Part shown: piece by piece, positions 34,895 to 45,735 of the stretch
Layout of the letters: every line of letters begins with the position of its first letter
Numbering within the stretch: the first letter of the stretch is position 1
Assembly (NCBI RefSeq): GCF_032062135.1
Contig: NC_092859.1
Coordinates: 44,036,952 to 44,100,951, forward strand
Direction of reading: 5' to 3'
DNA: 64,000 bases
From: Pyxicephalus adspersus
Lineage: Eukaryota > Chordata > Amphibia > Anura > Pyxicephalidae
Translations under genes and position numbers: made by a program
Notes under the pieces: model-generated
What the model was told of the DNA's origin: nothing
The model's database searches: none
The model's input: the letters and a program-made list of their open reading frames with translations, nothing else

Positions 34895-35121
34895 ATTGTG
34901 CCTGATTTATTAAAGCTCTCCAAGGTTGGAGAGAATACACTTTCATCAGTGAGGCTGGTGGATCCAACAAACCTAGATTGGATCTGCTCCAGAATTTAAA
35001 ACATTAGCTAGCAAACAGGAAATGACTTTGAAGAAATCTCTGTCAGGTTTACTGGATCACCCAGCTTCACTGATGAAATATTTCTCTCCAGCCTCAGAGA
35101 GCTTTGATATCTTGCCCAATA
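34895..35121. mobile_element. Palindromic MITE (CTGGATCACCC family), copy 1
   Basis: Long imperfect inverted repeats: the left arm TGCCTGATTTATTAAAGCTC through CACTTTCATCAGTGAGGCTGG, and the right arm CTGGATCACCCAGCTTCACTG through CAGAGAGCTTTGATATC. The 227-bp unit recurs at 37207-37378 and 52798-52970. It encodes nothing and would fold into a hairpin. Confidence 0.75.
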
Positions 35122-36239
35122 TTGCTTACCTTGGCCTGTTCTCTTATCAACAGTGATCATCACCCACCATCATCAACTACCAGTTGACAACAGTTCACCT
35201 AGTTTCCAGTGACATCAGCATACACTAGAACATTTACTGCTATTTGTCCCTGAACCTTCTGTCTTCGAACCCAGGGGTGCTTGGAATGGAACAGTAAGAA
35301 AGACCCATAGTTCATGACAATAGCTCTGTAGAAATAAGATTAAAGTACTTGTATTACCTGCTGTGACCTCTTTCGGAGTTTTCTTATGAGTATAAATATA
35401 TTTACAGAGGATATACCAGTAAGTAAGTAAGAAGGATGGAGCTGGAGTGGAGTGAGTTCTCACTGCTGGAGAAATATATGAAACCAACTAGACCCAAATG
35501 CATTCACTCACAACATCCATTTTACTTTATTCGACTTTCAGTGTTCCAAGATCTGATGTTTGTTTTATGATGATTACATACATTGCGTTTTTGCCTTTTA
35601 ACATATATTTCAAAACCTTTAAGAAATATTAAAATCTTCTTCTTTGGATAGAATCATATTTTATTTATTTCAATACTAGTTGGTTTTGTTATAAATAGTT
35701 GTGCATATATTCATTTGTAATTAGAAACAGCTATTTACAATTAAGCCAACAATCTAATTACAAAGTGTAAATTAATACATTGTTTTTATTTTATTTCACT
35801 GTTTCTTTTTAAAACTATAATTCAGCAAAATTAAAAATAATTAAAAAACATCCCTGATGACTATACAGTGACAGATTGTTTGTGATCATCACCTTGTTGA
35901 TCTGAAGTGTTGATGTGTTTCCTTGCAGGAAGTATCACTCTAGGAGAATACTATAAATTTCCCAGTATGTGTTTAAACATAGGAAAAGAAAAAGATATAC
36001 ATAGATGCCATTTGAATATAATTTGCAAGGATGTTGCTGTTCCCCAGGTGTATCAACAGAGGCAGCTTGCTGTGCACCGTATGCAAGCTTGATACTTTTC
36101 CCTAGTTGAAGCAGATCACAATTTTATAATTCCTGTGTTGTATTTTCAGCATTCATCATTAAATTAGACCTCATCCTACTGTTAAAGTGCACCTATTGAC
36201 ACTCAAGTGTTTACATATTCTCAACAAAAGCAAGGACAT
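35122..36239. other. Unique AT-rich sequence
   Basis: No supported gene. A splice-acceptor-like TGTTTCCTTGCAG ends at about 35930 with a short open frame after it, but nothing else supports an exon. Confidence 0.4.
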
Positions 36240-36440
36240 TTTTAAAGCAGACATTACTGACCTCTGTAGCTGTAGGTACTGTAGAGTAATTTGTTCTGAA
36301 AGTTTACAGGATAAGTGTGTTTACACCACCCCAGCCATCTAACTACTTCTGTTCCTCTCTTCCAGTAGTGACTTGTCAGTCTGCTATACTATGAGTCTCT
36401 AACACAAATGCCAAGATATACTGGAGCTGCCCAGAGATCC
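36240..36440 (+). repeat. Dispersed repeat, copy 2 (shared with 22500-22700)
   Basis: Matches the copy near 22507 over the ACTGACCT..TGTAGCTGTAGGTACTGT segment and the downstream GTTTACA..CAGCCATCT words. Confidence 0.45.
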
Positions 36441-36522
36441 AGCTTGGCTGACTTTACTGCTCTTCAAGTTAACTATAGTGTCTACAACTACAAAGGTAGG
36501 TGGGACTTGTTTTAAAGTTAAT

Positions 36523-37096
36523 TGTTACGGATAACAGGGAGGGGAGGGGAGGGAAACAGAAAGGCAAATACAAGGGACTAGGCCTCCAATGGCTAGGGAA
36601 AAGGGAATGGTCACCCCCTACAGACACCCTAACCAAGCCCTGACTCCTGACAGTATGAATATCCCCTGATAGTGGGAATACTCTTACACTGGAACCTAGG
36701 CCCTTGTAGCCCTGCATAGCCCTAGGAGTAGTGACTGGCTTGAGACTTTCCCTGATGAAAGAACCAGTGTCTCCCCGAGGCCTAGTAACAACTAACAAAC
36801 AAAAACACCAAAAGTAGTTCAACGTATCCTAATAGTAAATAGAAAAGCAGGAACTCTGGAGAGGACAACACACCAGCTCTTCACATCCCAGAAGTGAATA
36901 TCAACCACATAGCATGAAGTGTGAGGCCAGACTAAATGGAGGAGCAGTAATGACCACCAGCTGCAGCTGATACAAGAGGTGTGGTCATTACAAACAACAA
37001 CACAGAAACAAGTAAAAACAAAGAGACTGTCAGATAACCTCACATGCAGCTTGTCTCACAGATCTTCTAACTTCAGTCATGGAAGGGTCTGTGACA
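36523..37096 (-). mobile_element. LTR-like element, family 2, copy B (inverted)
   Basis: On the minus strand this 574-bp unit begins TGTCACAGACCCTTCCATGA and ends ATCCGTAACA, giving TG...CA termini with flanks TTAAT and ATAAT (4 of 5 identical). It aligns nearly end to end with copy A (29841-30438) in opposite orientation, so the two are not the paired LTRs of a single provirus. The shared minus frame 36819-37043 has no known domain. Confidence 0.6.
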
Positions 37097-37206
37097 ATAA
37101 TATTCTACTTGATAGGAATACAGAAATATCCTAGTCCTAGGTATGTCTTGTGGCAGGCTCCTAAGATTTTTGACTAGTAATAAGCAAAACTTTGTCCCTG
37201 AACAAG

Positions 37207-37378
37207 ATTTTGACTGGAGAAGATACACTTTCATCAGTGAAGGTGGGTGATCCAGCAAACCTAGAAGGCATTTCTTCAAAGTTCTTTGCTATCTGTTAGC
37301 AAATGTTTTCAATCCTGGATCAGATCCATTCCAGGTTTGCTGGATCACCCACAGATAAAAGTGTATCTTCTTTTGAAG
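37207..37378. mobile_element. Palindromic MITE (CTGGATCACCC family), copy 2
   Basis: Arms GAAGATACACTTTCATCAGTG..GGGTGATCCAGCAAACCT and CCAGGTTTGCTGGATCACCC..AAAAGTGTATCTTC are near-perfect inverted repeats. The outer AAAGCTCTCC part of copy 1 is missing. Confidence 0.75.
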
Positions 37379-37889
37379 AATTCAAGTCACGGCTGCTGTC
37401 CAACATTTCTACATTAGTCATGTAGCTAGCCATTGGGTGTAGTAGTTTCTCCAACTGACCCCCAGAAGGATTCAGGATAGAAAAAGTGGGATTTTTAAAG
37501 TACCGGAAAGTAAATTATGTTAATTAAGTTACCAGGTTAGGTTAAAAAATCTATGTTTATTGATACAGATTAAAATGTATGCATACATGTTTAGAGTAAG
37601 TTAAAACACACAATATATGCCAAAAAGAATTGCTTTTAAAACAAGCCAAAATAGTTTATAAAAAAATGGATTATATAAGTCTATCAATAAAATATTTGAG
37701 TATTCTTTTCACCAGATCTCACAGGGCACAGCATCAGATGTATCACTCAATACATTTCACAGAACTGGTCTGCTTCTTCAGGAGTGTTTGATTGCACAAT
37801 TGCAGGGAAACATAAATAATTGTATCAGAACATATGTTGACAGCCTAGGCAACTCTGGGAAGAAGGAGCACACATAGGCCGACAAGGAG
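37379..37889. other. Unique AT-rich sequence
   Basis: No gene or classified repeat seen. Confidence 0.4.
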
Positions 37890-38200
37890 CATGGCAGATA
37901 CCATTGGACTTTCCAAAGGGAAAATCAAATCAAAAGTAATGTGGCTAATCCATATTCCAGCAACTCAAAAAGTGAACCACTCTAGTACTAAAGGACAAAA
38001 AATACTACTATGCAATGTACCAAGGTACCATCCAATACTTTGGGTTATCATCCGAGCAATAGGCGATGATAAATCCTCCAATAGACACATATGTTCCTCA
38101 GACAACTTTTTTGTGATTAAAATATAGGTCACTTTGGAGAGATTGCCTCCCTATTTCTGTTTTTAGTATAAAGGAACACAAATCTTGATAACAAGGTGCA
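37890..38200 (+). repeat. Dispersed repeat, copy 1 (shared with 40390-40660)
   Basis: Shares the block GGCGATGATAAATCC..AATAGACACATATGTTCCTC then GACAACTTT and a GAGAGATTGCCTC segment with AGGTGATGGAAAAGCC..GTGGACACAACTGTTCCTC and GACAACTCT in the other copy. Unclassified. Confidence 0.5.
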
Positions 38201-38889
38201 AACTGCAAAAGTCCTAGGGTGACCCTTCCCTGCCCTATACAAGTTTAGTGATTGTCAGCTGAACAAGTCCTTGTATATTATACCACTAATATATCAACAT
38301 CATTGGTTTCAGGCTATGAGATGGATATGCTGCTTAGTGGATATTAATGACAATACTGCAAGTAGTACCCCATAGGACACATCATACCTTACACACCCAA
38401 AAGTGTTTGTTATCAGCAGTACCAGAAACTCATCAAAAGAGAGATTTAGCAAAACACTAACCATAAAACATAATCTTCTACATGGTGCTGCAATTTTATC
38501 ACAGAGTTTCCTAACAAGTAAACAGAATTCACTGTTCTACTTGTAGACAGTAGACATACTCCATTTGATCCTAGTTATATAGTTTTACCAGCAAATCGCA
38601 AGCCTTGTTCTTGTTTTTCCAAAAGATTCCTCAAAACTGCAAACACAAGCCCGCTCTACTTATCAGCCATGCATAATCATTAATAATAGCTGTATGAATT
38701 AAAGAAAATAAAGTTTTGAATGTGTTTTAGGTAAACTTGCAGGCATTTTATTGTACAATAAATGACAGGAAACATTTATAATTTCTGATTTATTTATAAT
38801 TTCTTGGATTTATTTACAAAATGCTTTGCCTGACTCTATTTCATTATTGTAGTCAAATATCCAAGCTTAGAACAAATGTTGTAAATGAG
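38201..38889. other. Unique AT-rich sequence
   Basis: No gene or classified repeat seen. Confidence 0.4.
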
Positions 38890-39150
38890 CCAGACAAGCA
38901 ATCACAACTCTCTCTGCATGATTGTTGCTTTCTACCACCAGCAATCACTCCGACATGAATGATAGAGAGAGAAAACAGCATTTATGTCCTTTAATTTTTC
39001 CCTTTGTTGTTGGCAGAAATTAACTTCTGATGTCTGCCTTGATAGGAAATTGTGTTGACTGACTAATACATGGCACAGAGCAAATCTCCTAAGGGTTATT
39101 ACACACGGGTGCTCTGTTTTAGCCTTTAATCAGAGCTACATTTGGTGTCA
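38890..39150. promoter_or_regulatory. Candidate conserved non-coding block
   Basis: Non-repetitive sequence with CAATCACTCCGACATGAATG, CCTTTAATTTTTCCC and CTTTGTTGTTGGC (a SOX-type core) between about 38942 and 39015. Appearance only. Confidence 0.25.
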
Positions 39151-39454
39151 TCAAAATGAACAGAAATTCCCATGGAAGAAAAGAACATTTGGCCTGACTG
39201 TCTAAACTGCTAGTAAAAAGGTTTGCATGTATTAAATTTCTGTATGCATTTGCACCTAATTCAAAGCTTTTGCACCTAAAGTTTTAGTTCACACCAACAT
39301 GACCCAAGGTTGAACATGTTCTGTGTGCAAACTTTTGCATGTTGAAATGCTAAAAGGCATGCAAGTGGGATGGGAATATTCCTAAAGGTTGATTGGCTTT
39401 TGATTGATACACAAGAGTCATGGTAAGCAATAATGTCATCTTTTACCTAATAAA

Positions 39455-39840
39455 TTATCGTATATACTTTAATATAAACCAATACAAATATAAACCTAAG
39501 AACATACTTTTACCCAAAAATTGCGGGCTCAGGCTGTATATCTTTTTTTTATCCTTCATAAAGGTTAACGTTTTTTTGTACTTTTGAGTTAGTTATGATG
39601 GGACATTTACTTTTAAATGATCTTTTATGCATTATTGTTGGCAGTAGATGGAAGTGTGTCTTTAATTAAAGAGCCTTACGAACAGTTTGTCTTTGCTAAC
39701 TCTGACCTGTCAAAACAGAGACAAATGCAGTTCTAGACCATGCAAACATTTGGTGTCACCAGAGTATTAACCTAGATCCTTTTTCTAATGTCATTTTCAG
39801 GTCAAAAAATCTTGGTTTATACACAAGTTTATAAGTTGTA
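39455..39840 (+). repeat. Dispersed repeat, family GTATAAACC, fuller copy
   Basis: Begins CGTATATACTTTAATATAAACC and ends CTTGGTTTATACACAAGTTTATA, so its ends are loosely inverted. Its 3' half matches 33030-33220. It is non-coding, and a DNA-transposon MITE is the likeliest class. Confidence 0.5.
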
Positions 39841-39924
39841 AGCTCCTTTCACTTTATTTCAAAAGAACTTAAAGTTTATGTGAAGGAATAATTTTACGTT
39901 TTAGATAAAATAGGTAAGGGTAAG

Positions 39925-40333
39925 TGTTATGGTTATCTGTCTCTCTTGCTGGTGGCGCTAAATATCGGGGTATAATGAACTTCCACTGGCCATCAGTAGA
40001 TGGGCACATTCAGGGAAAGCTCACTAAGCAAAAAGCTGGGAGTTTCCTTTTTTAAGAGTTTGCCATTCTTGCAGTCCTTGCCAGATCCTCAGTGCTGTTT
40101 GGCCTGCTGCCTTCTGTGCTCTCTGGCCCTGTACCTGTTTCTTGTTCTAGCCCTGTGATACTGACCTGACCTAAGCTTCTTTACTCTTTATTTTTGATAA
40201 GTTTATTTGTGGCAGTGTTTAGTTATTTTTTGGTTTGTGCACATTATTTGTTATTTGCACTTTTTGGTAATAAACTTGATTCACCCATCAGTGTTCTTGT
40301 CTGGGGTACTGCCATTAGTGATCACTTGCCACA
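39925..40333 (+). mobile_element. Candidate solo LTR (family 3)
   Basis: A 409-bp unit from TGTTATGGTTATC to CACTTGCCACA. AATAAA (40269-40274) lies about 60 bp before the 3' end, and pyrimidine-rich CCTTGCC and CCTGCTGCCTTC words occur upstream. This arrangement suggests an LTR; no partner copy lies in the window. Confidence 0.4.
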
Positions 40334-40389
40334 CTGCTAGTGCAGTGTCCAATAGAAAGTCCCTCTGTACAGTTCTTTTTTAAGAGTTG

Positions 40390-40660
40390 TGCCCCAACTA
40401 GGGAGTATTAACCCTTTTTTATTTGTCCTAGGGACCTGCGTCACTAAGATAACTAATGACTAAGAAAGTTAGGGGAATTCCAACGCTCTGTATTGTTATA
40501 GGAACACTAGGTGATGGAAAAGCCTTCAGTGGACACAACTGTTCCTCTGACAACTCTCCGGCATTAAAGTTGCCCTTCGGAGAGATTTCCTCATTTATCT
40601 TTTACATAGGAAGTGAAAGGAAATTTCTAACAAGGTCCAGAGTTCAAATATAACAGAGGA
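40390..40660 (+). repeat. Dispersed repeat, copy 2 (shared with 37890-38200)
   Basis: See the shared blocks described for copy 1. This copy contains AACTGTTCCTCTGACAACTC and CGGAGAGATTTCCTC. The frame 40456-40653 covers it and looks like chance. Confidence 0.5.
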
Positions 40661-41944
40661 ACCCTTCTATTCACTATAGAAGAAAAAAAAATTTACACCT
40701 GAAGAGACTTCTGTGCATATTCTACTAATGGTATATCCACACCATTGTTTTTAGGCAATGGAATTGCTTGTTGGATACTGATGGGAATTGCATTTGGCAC
40801 TACCATGGGATTGCATTTGTTTTAAACCCAGCAGGGTAAAAGCAATACATAGCAAACAACCTATAGCAGAATGCACAAATTTGTGTAAGGAGGGACACTG
40901 TTTTTATTACAATTATTTTTTTAAATGAACTTTAATACAAATGGCCAAAATTAGGAAAAAAGATTTCTCCACCTAATAGACGTAATTGAGCTCAACCAAA
41001 GTTTAAAAGACTTGCGAGCAGTTTGTGCAACAAACTCCAGCAGATTTGGAAATGTCTAATAATGATCATTAATAGCACTAAATATGGATCCAAAACAAAG
41101 CCTGTATAACTTTTTTAAAGTACTTTGAATCACTTTAATGAATCTCCCATTTTAGCCATAGAATTAACAGAGCGACAGGTCTAGATGGTAAAATAAATAA
41201 ATATACTACCATCTTCACCTTAAGAAATCTTTTGTGTGACTTTTTAGTATAGGTTAATGGGATACATCATGTGCTAAGTTTATTGCCAGCTTGCTAGCAC
41301 ATTGCAGGAAGAAGTGTCCAATAAGCCTAATGATAATTAAAGTTAAAGGAATATTGAAAATAATGCTCCAAAATTAACATATCTCAGTCTACTTAAGATA
41401 AGCATTATTACTTGGCGGTTCCAAAACCTCTATGATTTTCTTAGGAGAATAAAATTGTTATATGGCGTTTTAAAAATGTATTTAAATCACCCATGACATT
41501 TATCACCGGCATAATATCTTGAAACAAACGTACTGCATTGCAGGATGGGGATTATGATAATAAAGTAGAAATTTTTATAGGCCTGAAGAATATCCTTTAG
41601 TGACCAGGATAAACCTTAACACATAAAACATATTCGGCTTCTCAGCTGTAATTCAGTTCACAGAAATCCTGGCCGCTAGTGTGTATATATAATTAACAGG
41701 TATTTTACTGTATGAAGCTTAGTCAAAATCAAATACAAGTAAAATAACCAAGTCAGAAAAAAAAAGTTTATTGAAATGAGAATCATCTTCACCCCCTCCC
41801 AACAAATAATAAAAAATAAACACCATAATGCAGATATCCACATATTCTTGACAACATGACTCAACCAGCTGAATCTACTCTGCTGCTGTTAACTTAATTA
41901 AAACAATTGGTATTCCTCCTTCTTAAGAAACACACACTGTTACC
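40661..41944. other. Unique AT-rich sequence
   Basis: No gene or classified repeat seen. Confidence 0.45.
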
Positions 41945-42125
41945 AAAATTCTGGTAGATCAGCCTTTCTGAACATTTTTATGCTACAGGAGCCTTTGAAA
42001 TAAATTTGGGGTCTCAGGAAAACCATTTTAAAGTTAGTTAACCGAAGGTCAGTGGTAGGAATGCCCTGATTATAATGGTAATTAGGGAAGAATGTGTCAA
42101 AAGTCAAAAGTCCCCAGCCCATTAC
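41945..42125. repeat. Degraded hAT-like remnant
   Basis: GATCAGCCTTTCTGAACATTTTTATG then AGGAGCCTTTGAAATAAATTT and a GGTCTCAGG block resemble the left half of the hAT-like MITEs at 16508 and 50999 (CTTTTCAAC..AACTTTTGAAATAACTTTCAGGTC). It is truncated and more diverged. Confidence 0.4.
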
Positions 42126-43224
42126 AATTAAATTTTAAAAATCTGTAAGCCTTTCCAGGAAAAAGAAACCTTTTGTTTAGGATGTATTTAACTGCCAAGT
42201 TCACTGCCAAGTGCAAAATTTTGATTTCCCCTTCCTCACAATGCAATGGGAGCTTTTCTATTGTTAGGAAAGTAGCTAAAACAGTTCCACTGGCTAGAGT
42301 TCTTCTTTAAAGCTTAATATATTGCATTTGCGATTTATTCGGGAGCTAAAGCGTGGCAGAAATTCTTTAAAATATAAAATAAATAGTTCACAATTACAGC
42401 ACTGAAAAAGTATGGGTTTGCTATTCAAAGCAAGTCTATTTTGATGTAAATTTCATTTTAAGTGAAACTTCTGGGATTGAGGTTGTTACTCCTGTATAGC
42501 TGAGTTTATAAACCTGCTGAATTTTACAATGTGTGTTGCTGAGAAGTCTAAAATTAGGACTGAAATTTACTGGAGTGTCATGTGAATGAACAACTTCTAT
42601 TCGTGAGTCAATGTGCCAAATAATTTCAGCACTTGGACAGCAGCTGCAATGTTCATTAGAAAAGATTTCATAATGTCGATCTATACGATAAAAAGCTATT
42701 ACAATATGAGATTCTATTTACTTTTATTTAATGATGTGCACATCCAAGCTGATTTGCCCATCAGCAGAATTTATTCAATGTGCTGCAGTAACTGAAAATG
42801 ACTTAAAGGAAAACAGAAGTACACAAGAAAATGTAAATAGCTTTATATAAATCTAATAAAAAAGTTTTAGGAGAGGAAATTCACGTCTTGTCATATTAGT
42901 GTGTATTAAAGTGAACGTGACCAAGTCTAAAATCTTTATTAAAGAAGCGAAATTGCATGCACCATGTACCTGTAATAATCTTCATATTTGATCTCTGTGT
43001 CTCTGTGGATTCTCTGATATCTTAACTCCAGGCTCTATGCAGTATCCTGAAAAGGATGATACCACTTAGTAGTAAATTGCCAGTAGCCAATTAGGTTTCT
43101 GATATCTGAAAGCTGAAATAGCACCCAGAGGGCTAATGATTCATCTGGATTTGGAAGTTAGGACTTTATCTACAGAATCCAAGGAGATGGAAAAGTAACA
43201 CAGAAATAAATTTGAATCCTAATT
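42126..43224. other. Unique AT-rich sequence
   Basis: No gene or classified repeat seen. Confidence 0.45.
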
Positions 43225-43990
43225 AGTGTTGATGTTCGAATTCGGGTTGTCCCTATATTCGACCCGAATATGGCCCGAATCAGCGGAGCTTTACTATTGA
43301 AAGCACGTGCCTTCAATTAGCTGTAACCGCAGGCAATACGAGGGCAATAGAGGTTGAACGGAGATACGTGTCTCCATTCATTACCTCTACTGCTCTGTGA
43401 TTGGCTGAGAAATAGGAAACCCTGATGACAGCTCAAGCATCTTTAGGATTTCCCTTTCCTCAGCCAATCAGGGAGCAGAGCAATCAACGAAGCTTTACTA
43501 TGCTGACAGCTCTGCTCCCCTGATCGATTACACATACAGAATATGTCACAGCTCCTCTAGGGATGCAGGAGCGATCAGGGGAGCAGAGCTGTCATCATAG
43601 TAAAGCTCCGCTGATTGCTCTGCTCCCTGAGGTAAGGGAAAGACTGATGACAGCAAAAGCATCATCAGGATTTCCCTTTCTTCAGCCAATCAGAGGAGCA
43701 GAGCTGTCAGCATAGTAAAGTTCTGCTGACTGCTCTGCTCCCTAATTGGCTGAGGAAAGGAAAATCCTGATGATGCTTGAGCTGTCATCAGGATTTCCTA
43801 TTTCTGAGCCAATCACAGAGCACTAGGGATGAATGGGCACAAGTCTCCCCATTCATCTCTTGTGCTGAATGGCTGAGAAATGTAAAACCTCAGCCAGAGC
43901 ACTAGGGGTGAATGGAGAGGCTTGTCCTCATTTTACCCCTAGTGCTCTGTGTTCATTGCAACCCTGGAAATCCTCCTGTCATTGGGATAA
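43225..43990. mobile_element. Foldback-type repeat with many inverted CCAAT boxes
   Basis: A composite of nested inverted repeats. The main palindrome centres near 43550: the left arm carries CAGGGAGCAGAGCAATCA..GAAGCTTTACTATG..GACAGCTCTGCTCCCCTGATCG, and the right arm carries its complement up to about 43635. A second set of arms follows to about 43830. AGCCAATCA or its complement recurs at about 43392, 43457, 43685, 43749 and 43808. It starts with GTTCGAATTCGGG, and the first part has a CGACCCGAATATGGCCCGAAT core. No protein is encoded. Confidence 0.65.
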
Positions 43991-44465
43991 CCTGTAAAAT
44001 AAAAAAAGTTTAATTACACAAACACACACATTAATAAAATATTTTAACATTAAAGCCTTGTCCTATTTTTTACTTATATTTTAACCCTTTCAGGGAATGA
44101 GTAAGGGGATTTATGTACCCCTGTACTCATTCCCCAGGGTGGGGCGGTGGAGATCTGGGTGTCTCCCTATTAAAGGGGGCTTCCAGAGTCCAATGTCCTG
44201 CTAAAAATGTTTATAAAAGCCCCCATTGTTTTCAATGGAAGCTTTCATATAAGCTTAAAAACGCTTGAAAAAGCCTACATTGAGTTCAATGGAAGCGTTT
44301 TCCCGCGTTTATCCAGCGTTTTAATTTTTTAAATGTTGCAAGCAACTCTAATGCCTGAAGGAAATGTCCTGGTGTAGATTAGCCCATGGGAATGCATGGG
44401 GACTTCAAACATGGGCTTTAAAAAGCCTCAGGTTAAATCCTGGGGAAACAGTCCGTGTAGACTAA
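43991..44465 (+). repeat. Unclassified dispersed repeat
   Basis: Contains CCTTTCAGGGAATGAGTAAG..TACCCCTGTACTCATTCCC (a short inverted pair), TCCCTATTAAAGGGGGCTTCC, and CCCATTG..TTCAATGGAAGC repeated near 44225 and 44280. I recall similar sequence as common in ranid genomes; no family name is asserted. Confidence 0.45.
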
Positions 44466-44830
44466 ACCTGCATACACACGTCCAATAATTATCGTTAGAA
44501 ACGACCGACGAACGACCCATGAACAACCAATTGGCCAAAAAAAAGTGACCAAGGACACCGACGAACGAGGATTGTTGTTGGAAATGAACGACCGCCACGG
44601 TGGATCTGACGACGATTGGCCGACGATCTTTCACTATCTATAGTTTACGGTCGTTCCCTCCCTGCATCGTTTAAACAATTGTATCTAGCGTGTGGACACT
44701 GTTTGTGGATTATTTATGAACGATCATATTGTTACAGCATGTACAGAATTGTGCACAATATGATTGTTCAAGTATAATCGTGCATAATCATTGATCATGG
44801 GGTCATAGCAGGCAGCAAACAGAGGAGGTC
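44466..44830 (+). repeat. TACACAC-type MITE, copy 3
   Basis: Begins AACCTGCATACACACGTCCA followed by ATTATCGTTAGAAACGACC and many ACGAACGA/CGACGAT words, as in the copies at 25410 and 27876. It has repeated GAACGATCATAT / ATATGATTGTTC inverted words near 44718 and 44757. Confidence 0.5.
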
Positions 44831-44849
44831 AGAAAGAGAGCCATGGGTC

Positions 44850-45285
44850 TAGTACCAGAAAGCCAGAAATAGACACCAGTTACACGGTGTCACCAAAGAC
44901 ACAGGGGGACACACAGGAAGAGACAGGAGGTACATGGGGTGGCATGGGGGTCACCAAAGACACAGAGGAACACAGGGAGATACTGGGGATATCTGAACAG
45001 CAAGATAGGAATTGCACAATGGAACAGGTGGGGAACAACAGACTGGACAACAAGCTAAATTGTAAATGCTTCAGCAGAGCTAAGGGGCTCGGCAGTAGTC
45101 TGGAGACATGTTGCTCGAACATTGAGCACTGTGTGTGTCAGCTAAATAGCCAGTTGCTATTAGGAGGCCAACGGGAGGAGCCATGATGATAAAACTTGGA
45201 AGAACAGGCACACCCAAGGTCAGAACTGCTCGCACGCGCAGGGGAGTGGAACCAGCAATTTAGCATGGAGGAGGTAAGTGTGACA
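44850..45285 (-). mobile_element. Possible LTR fragment
   Basis: On the minus strand the right end reads TGTCACACTTACCTCC, similar in form to the TGTGAGGTACTAACC start of the gypsy LTR at 11148. GC-rich sequence and GACACAG repeats lie inside. The 3' end is not defined. The pair of open frames (44880-45122 minus, 44887-45186 plus) mirror each other and reflect composition. Confidence 0.3.
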
Positions 45286-45404
45286 ATACGTGTGGATTGG
45301 TGAAAATTTCCTTAAGAATGTTCACTGAGAAGCATGTAAAAAGTCAACAGAAGTCTAATGGTTATGTAAAAAACAATAGCTTTTGTTCAGGACACTATTA
45401 TTAT

Positions 45405-45735
45405 TATACAGTATTAATATAGCACCATCATATTATGCAGTGCTGTACAAAGTCTATAGTCGTGTCACTAACTGTCCAACAAAGGAGCTCACAATCTAAG
45501 GTCCCTACTATAGTCATATGTCATTAATACAGTCTAAGGTCAATTTTTACGGGGGAAGCCAATTAACCTAACTGCATGTTTTTGGGAGGTGAGAGGAAAC
45601 CGGAGTACCCAGAGGAAACCCACGCAGACACGGGGAGCACCTGCAAACTCAGGTAGTGTCCTGGCTGGGATTCAAATCTAGGACCTAGAGCTGCAAAGGC
45701 CGGAGTGCTAACCCCTGAGCCACCGTGTTGCCCAC
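45405..45735 (+). repeat. Retroposon 3' tail, copy 3 (fullest)
   Basis: Begins ATTATTATACAGTATTAATATAGCACC, passes through GTGCTGTACAAAGTC, GGAGCTCACAATCTAA, CCAATTAACCTAACTGCATG, GGAAACCGGAGTACCC and AAACCCACGCAGACACGG, and ends near GAGCCACCGTG. Copies 1 and 2 (1752 and 8625) match parts of it. It resembles 3' tails shared by L2/CR1-group LINEs and SINEs; the exact family is not determined. Confidence 0.6.

Noticed and set aside
35900..36092. Possible exon after a TTTCCTTGCAG acceptor-like site
   Set aside because: No branch point, donor or homology; a single acceptor-like word is common by chance.
44880..45186. Mirror open frames on both strands
   Set aside because: Low-complexity GACACAG/CACCAAAG sequence keeps both strands open; no domain.
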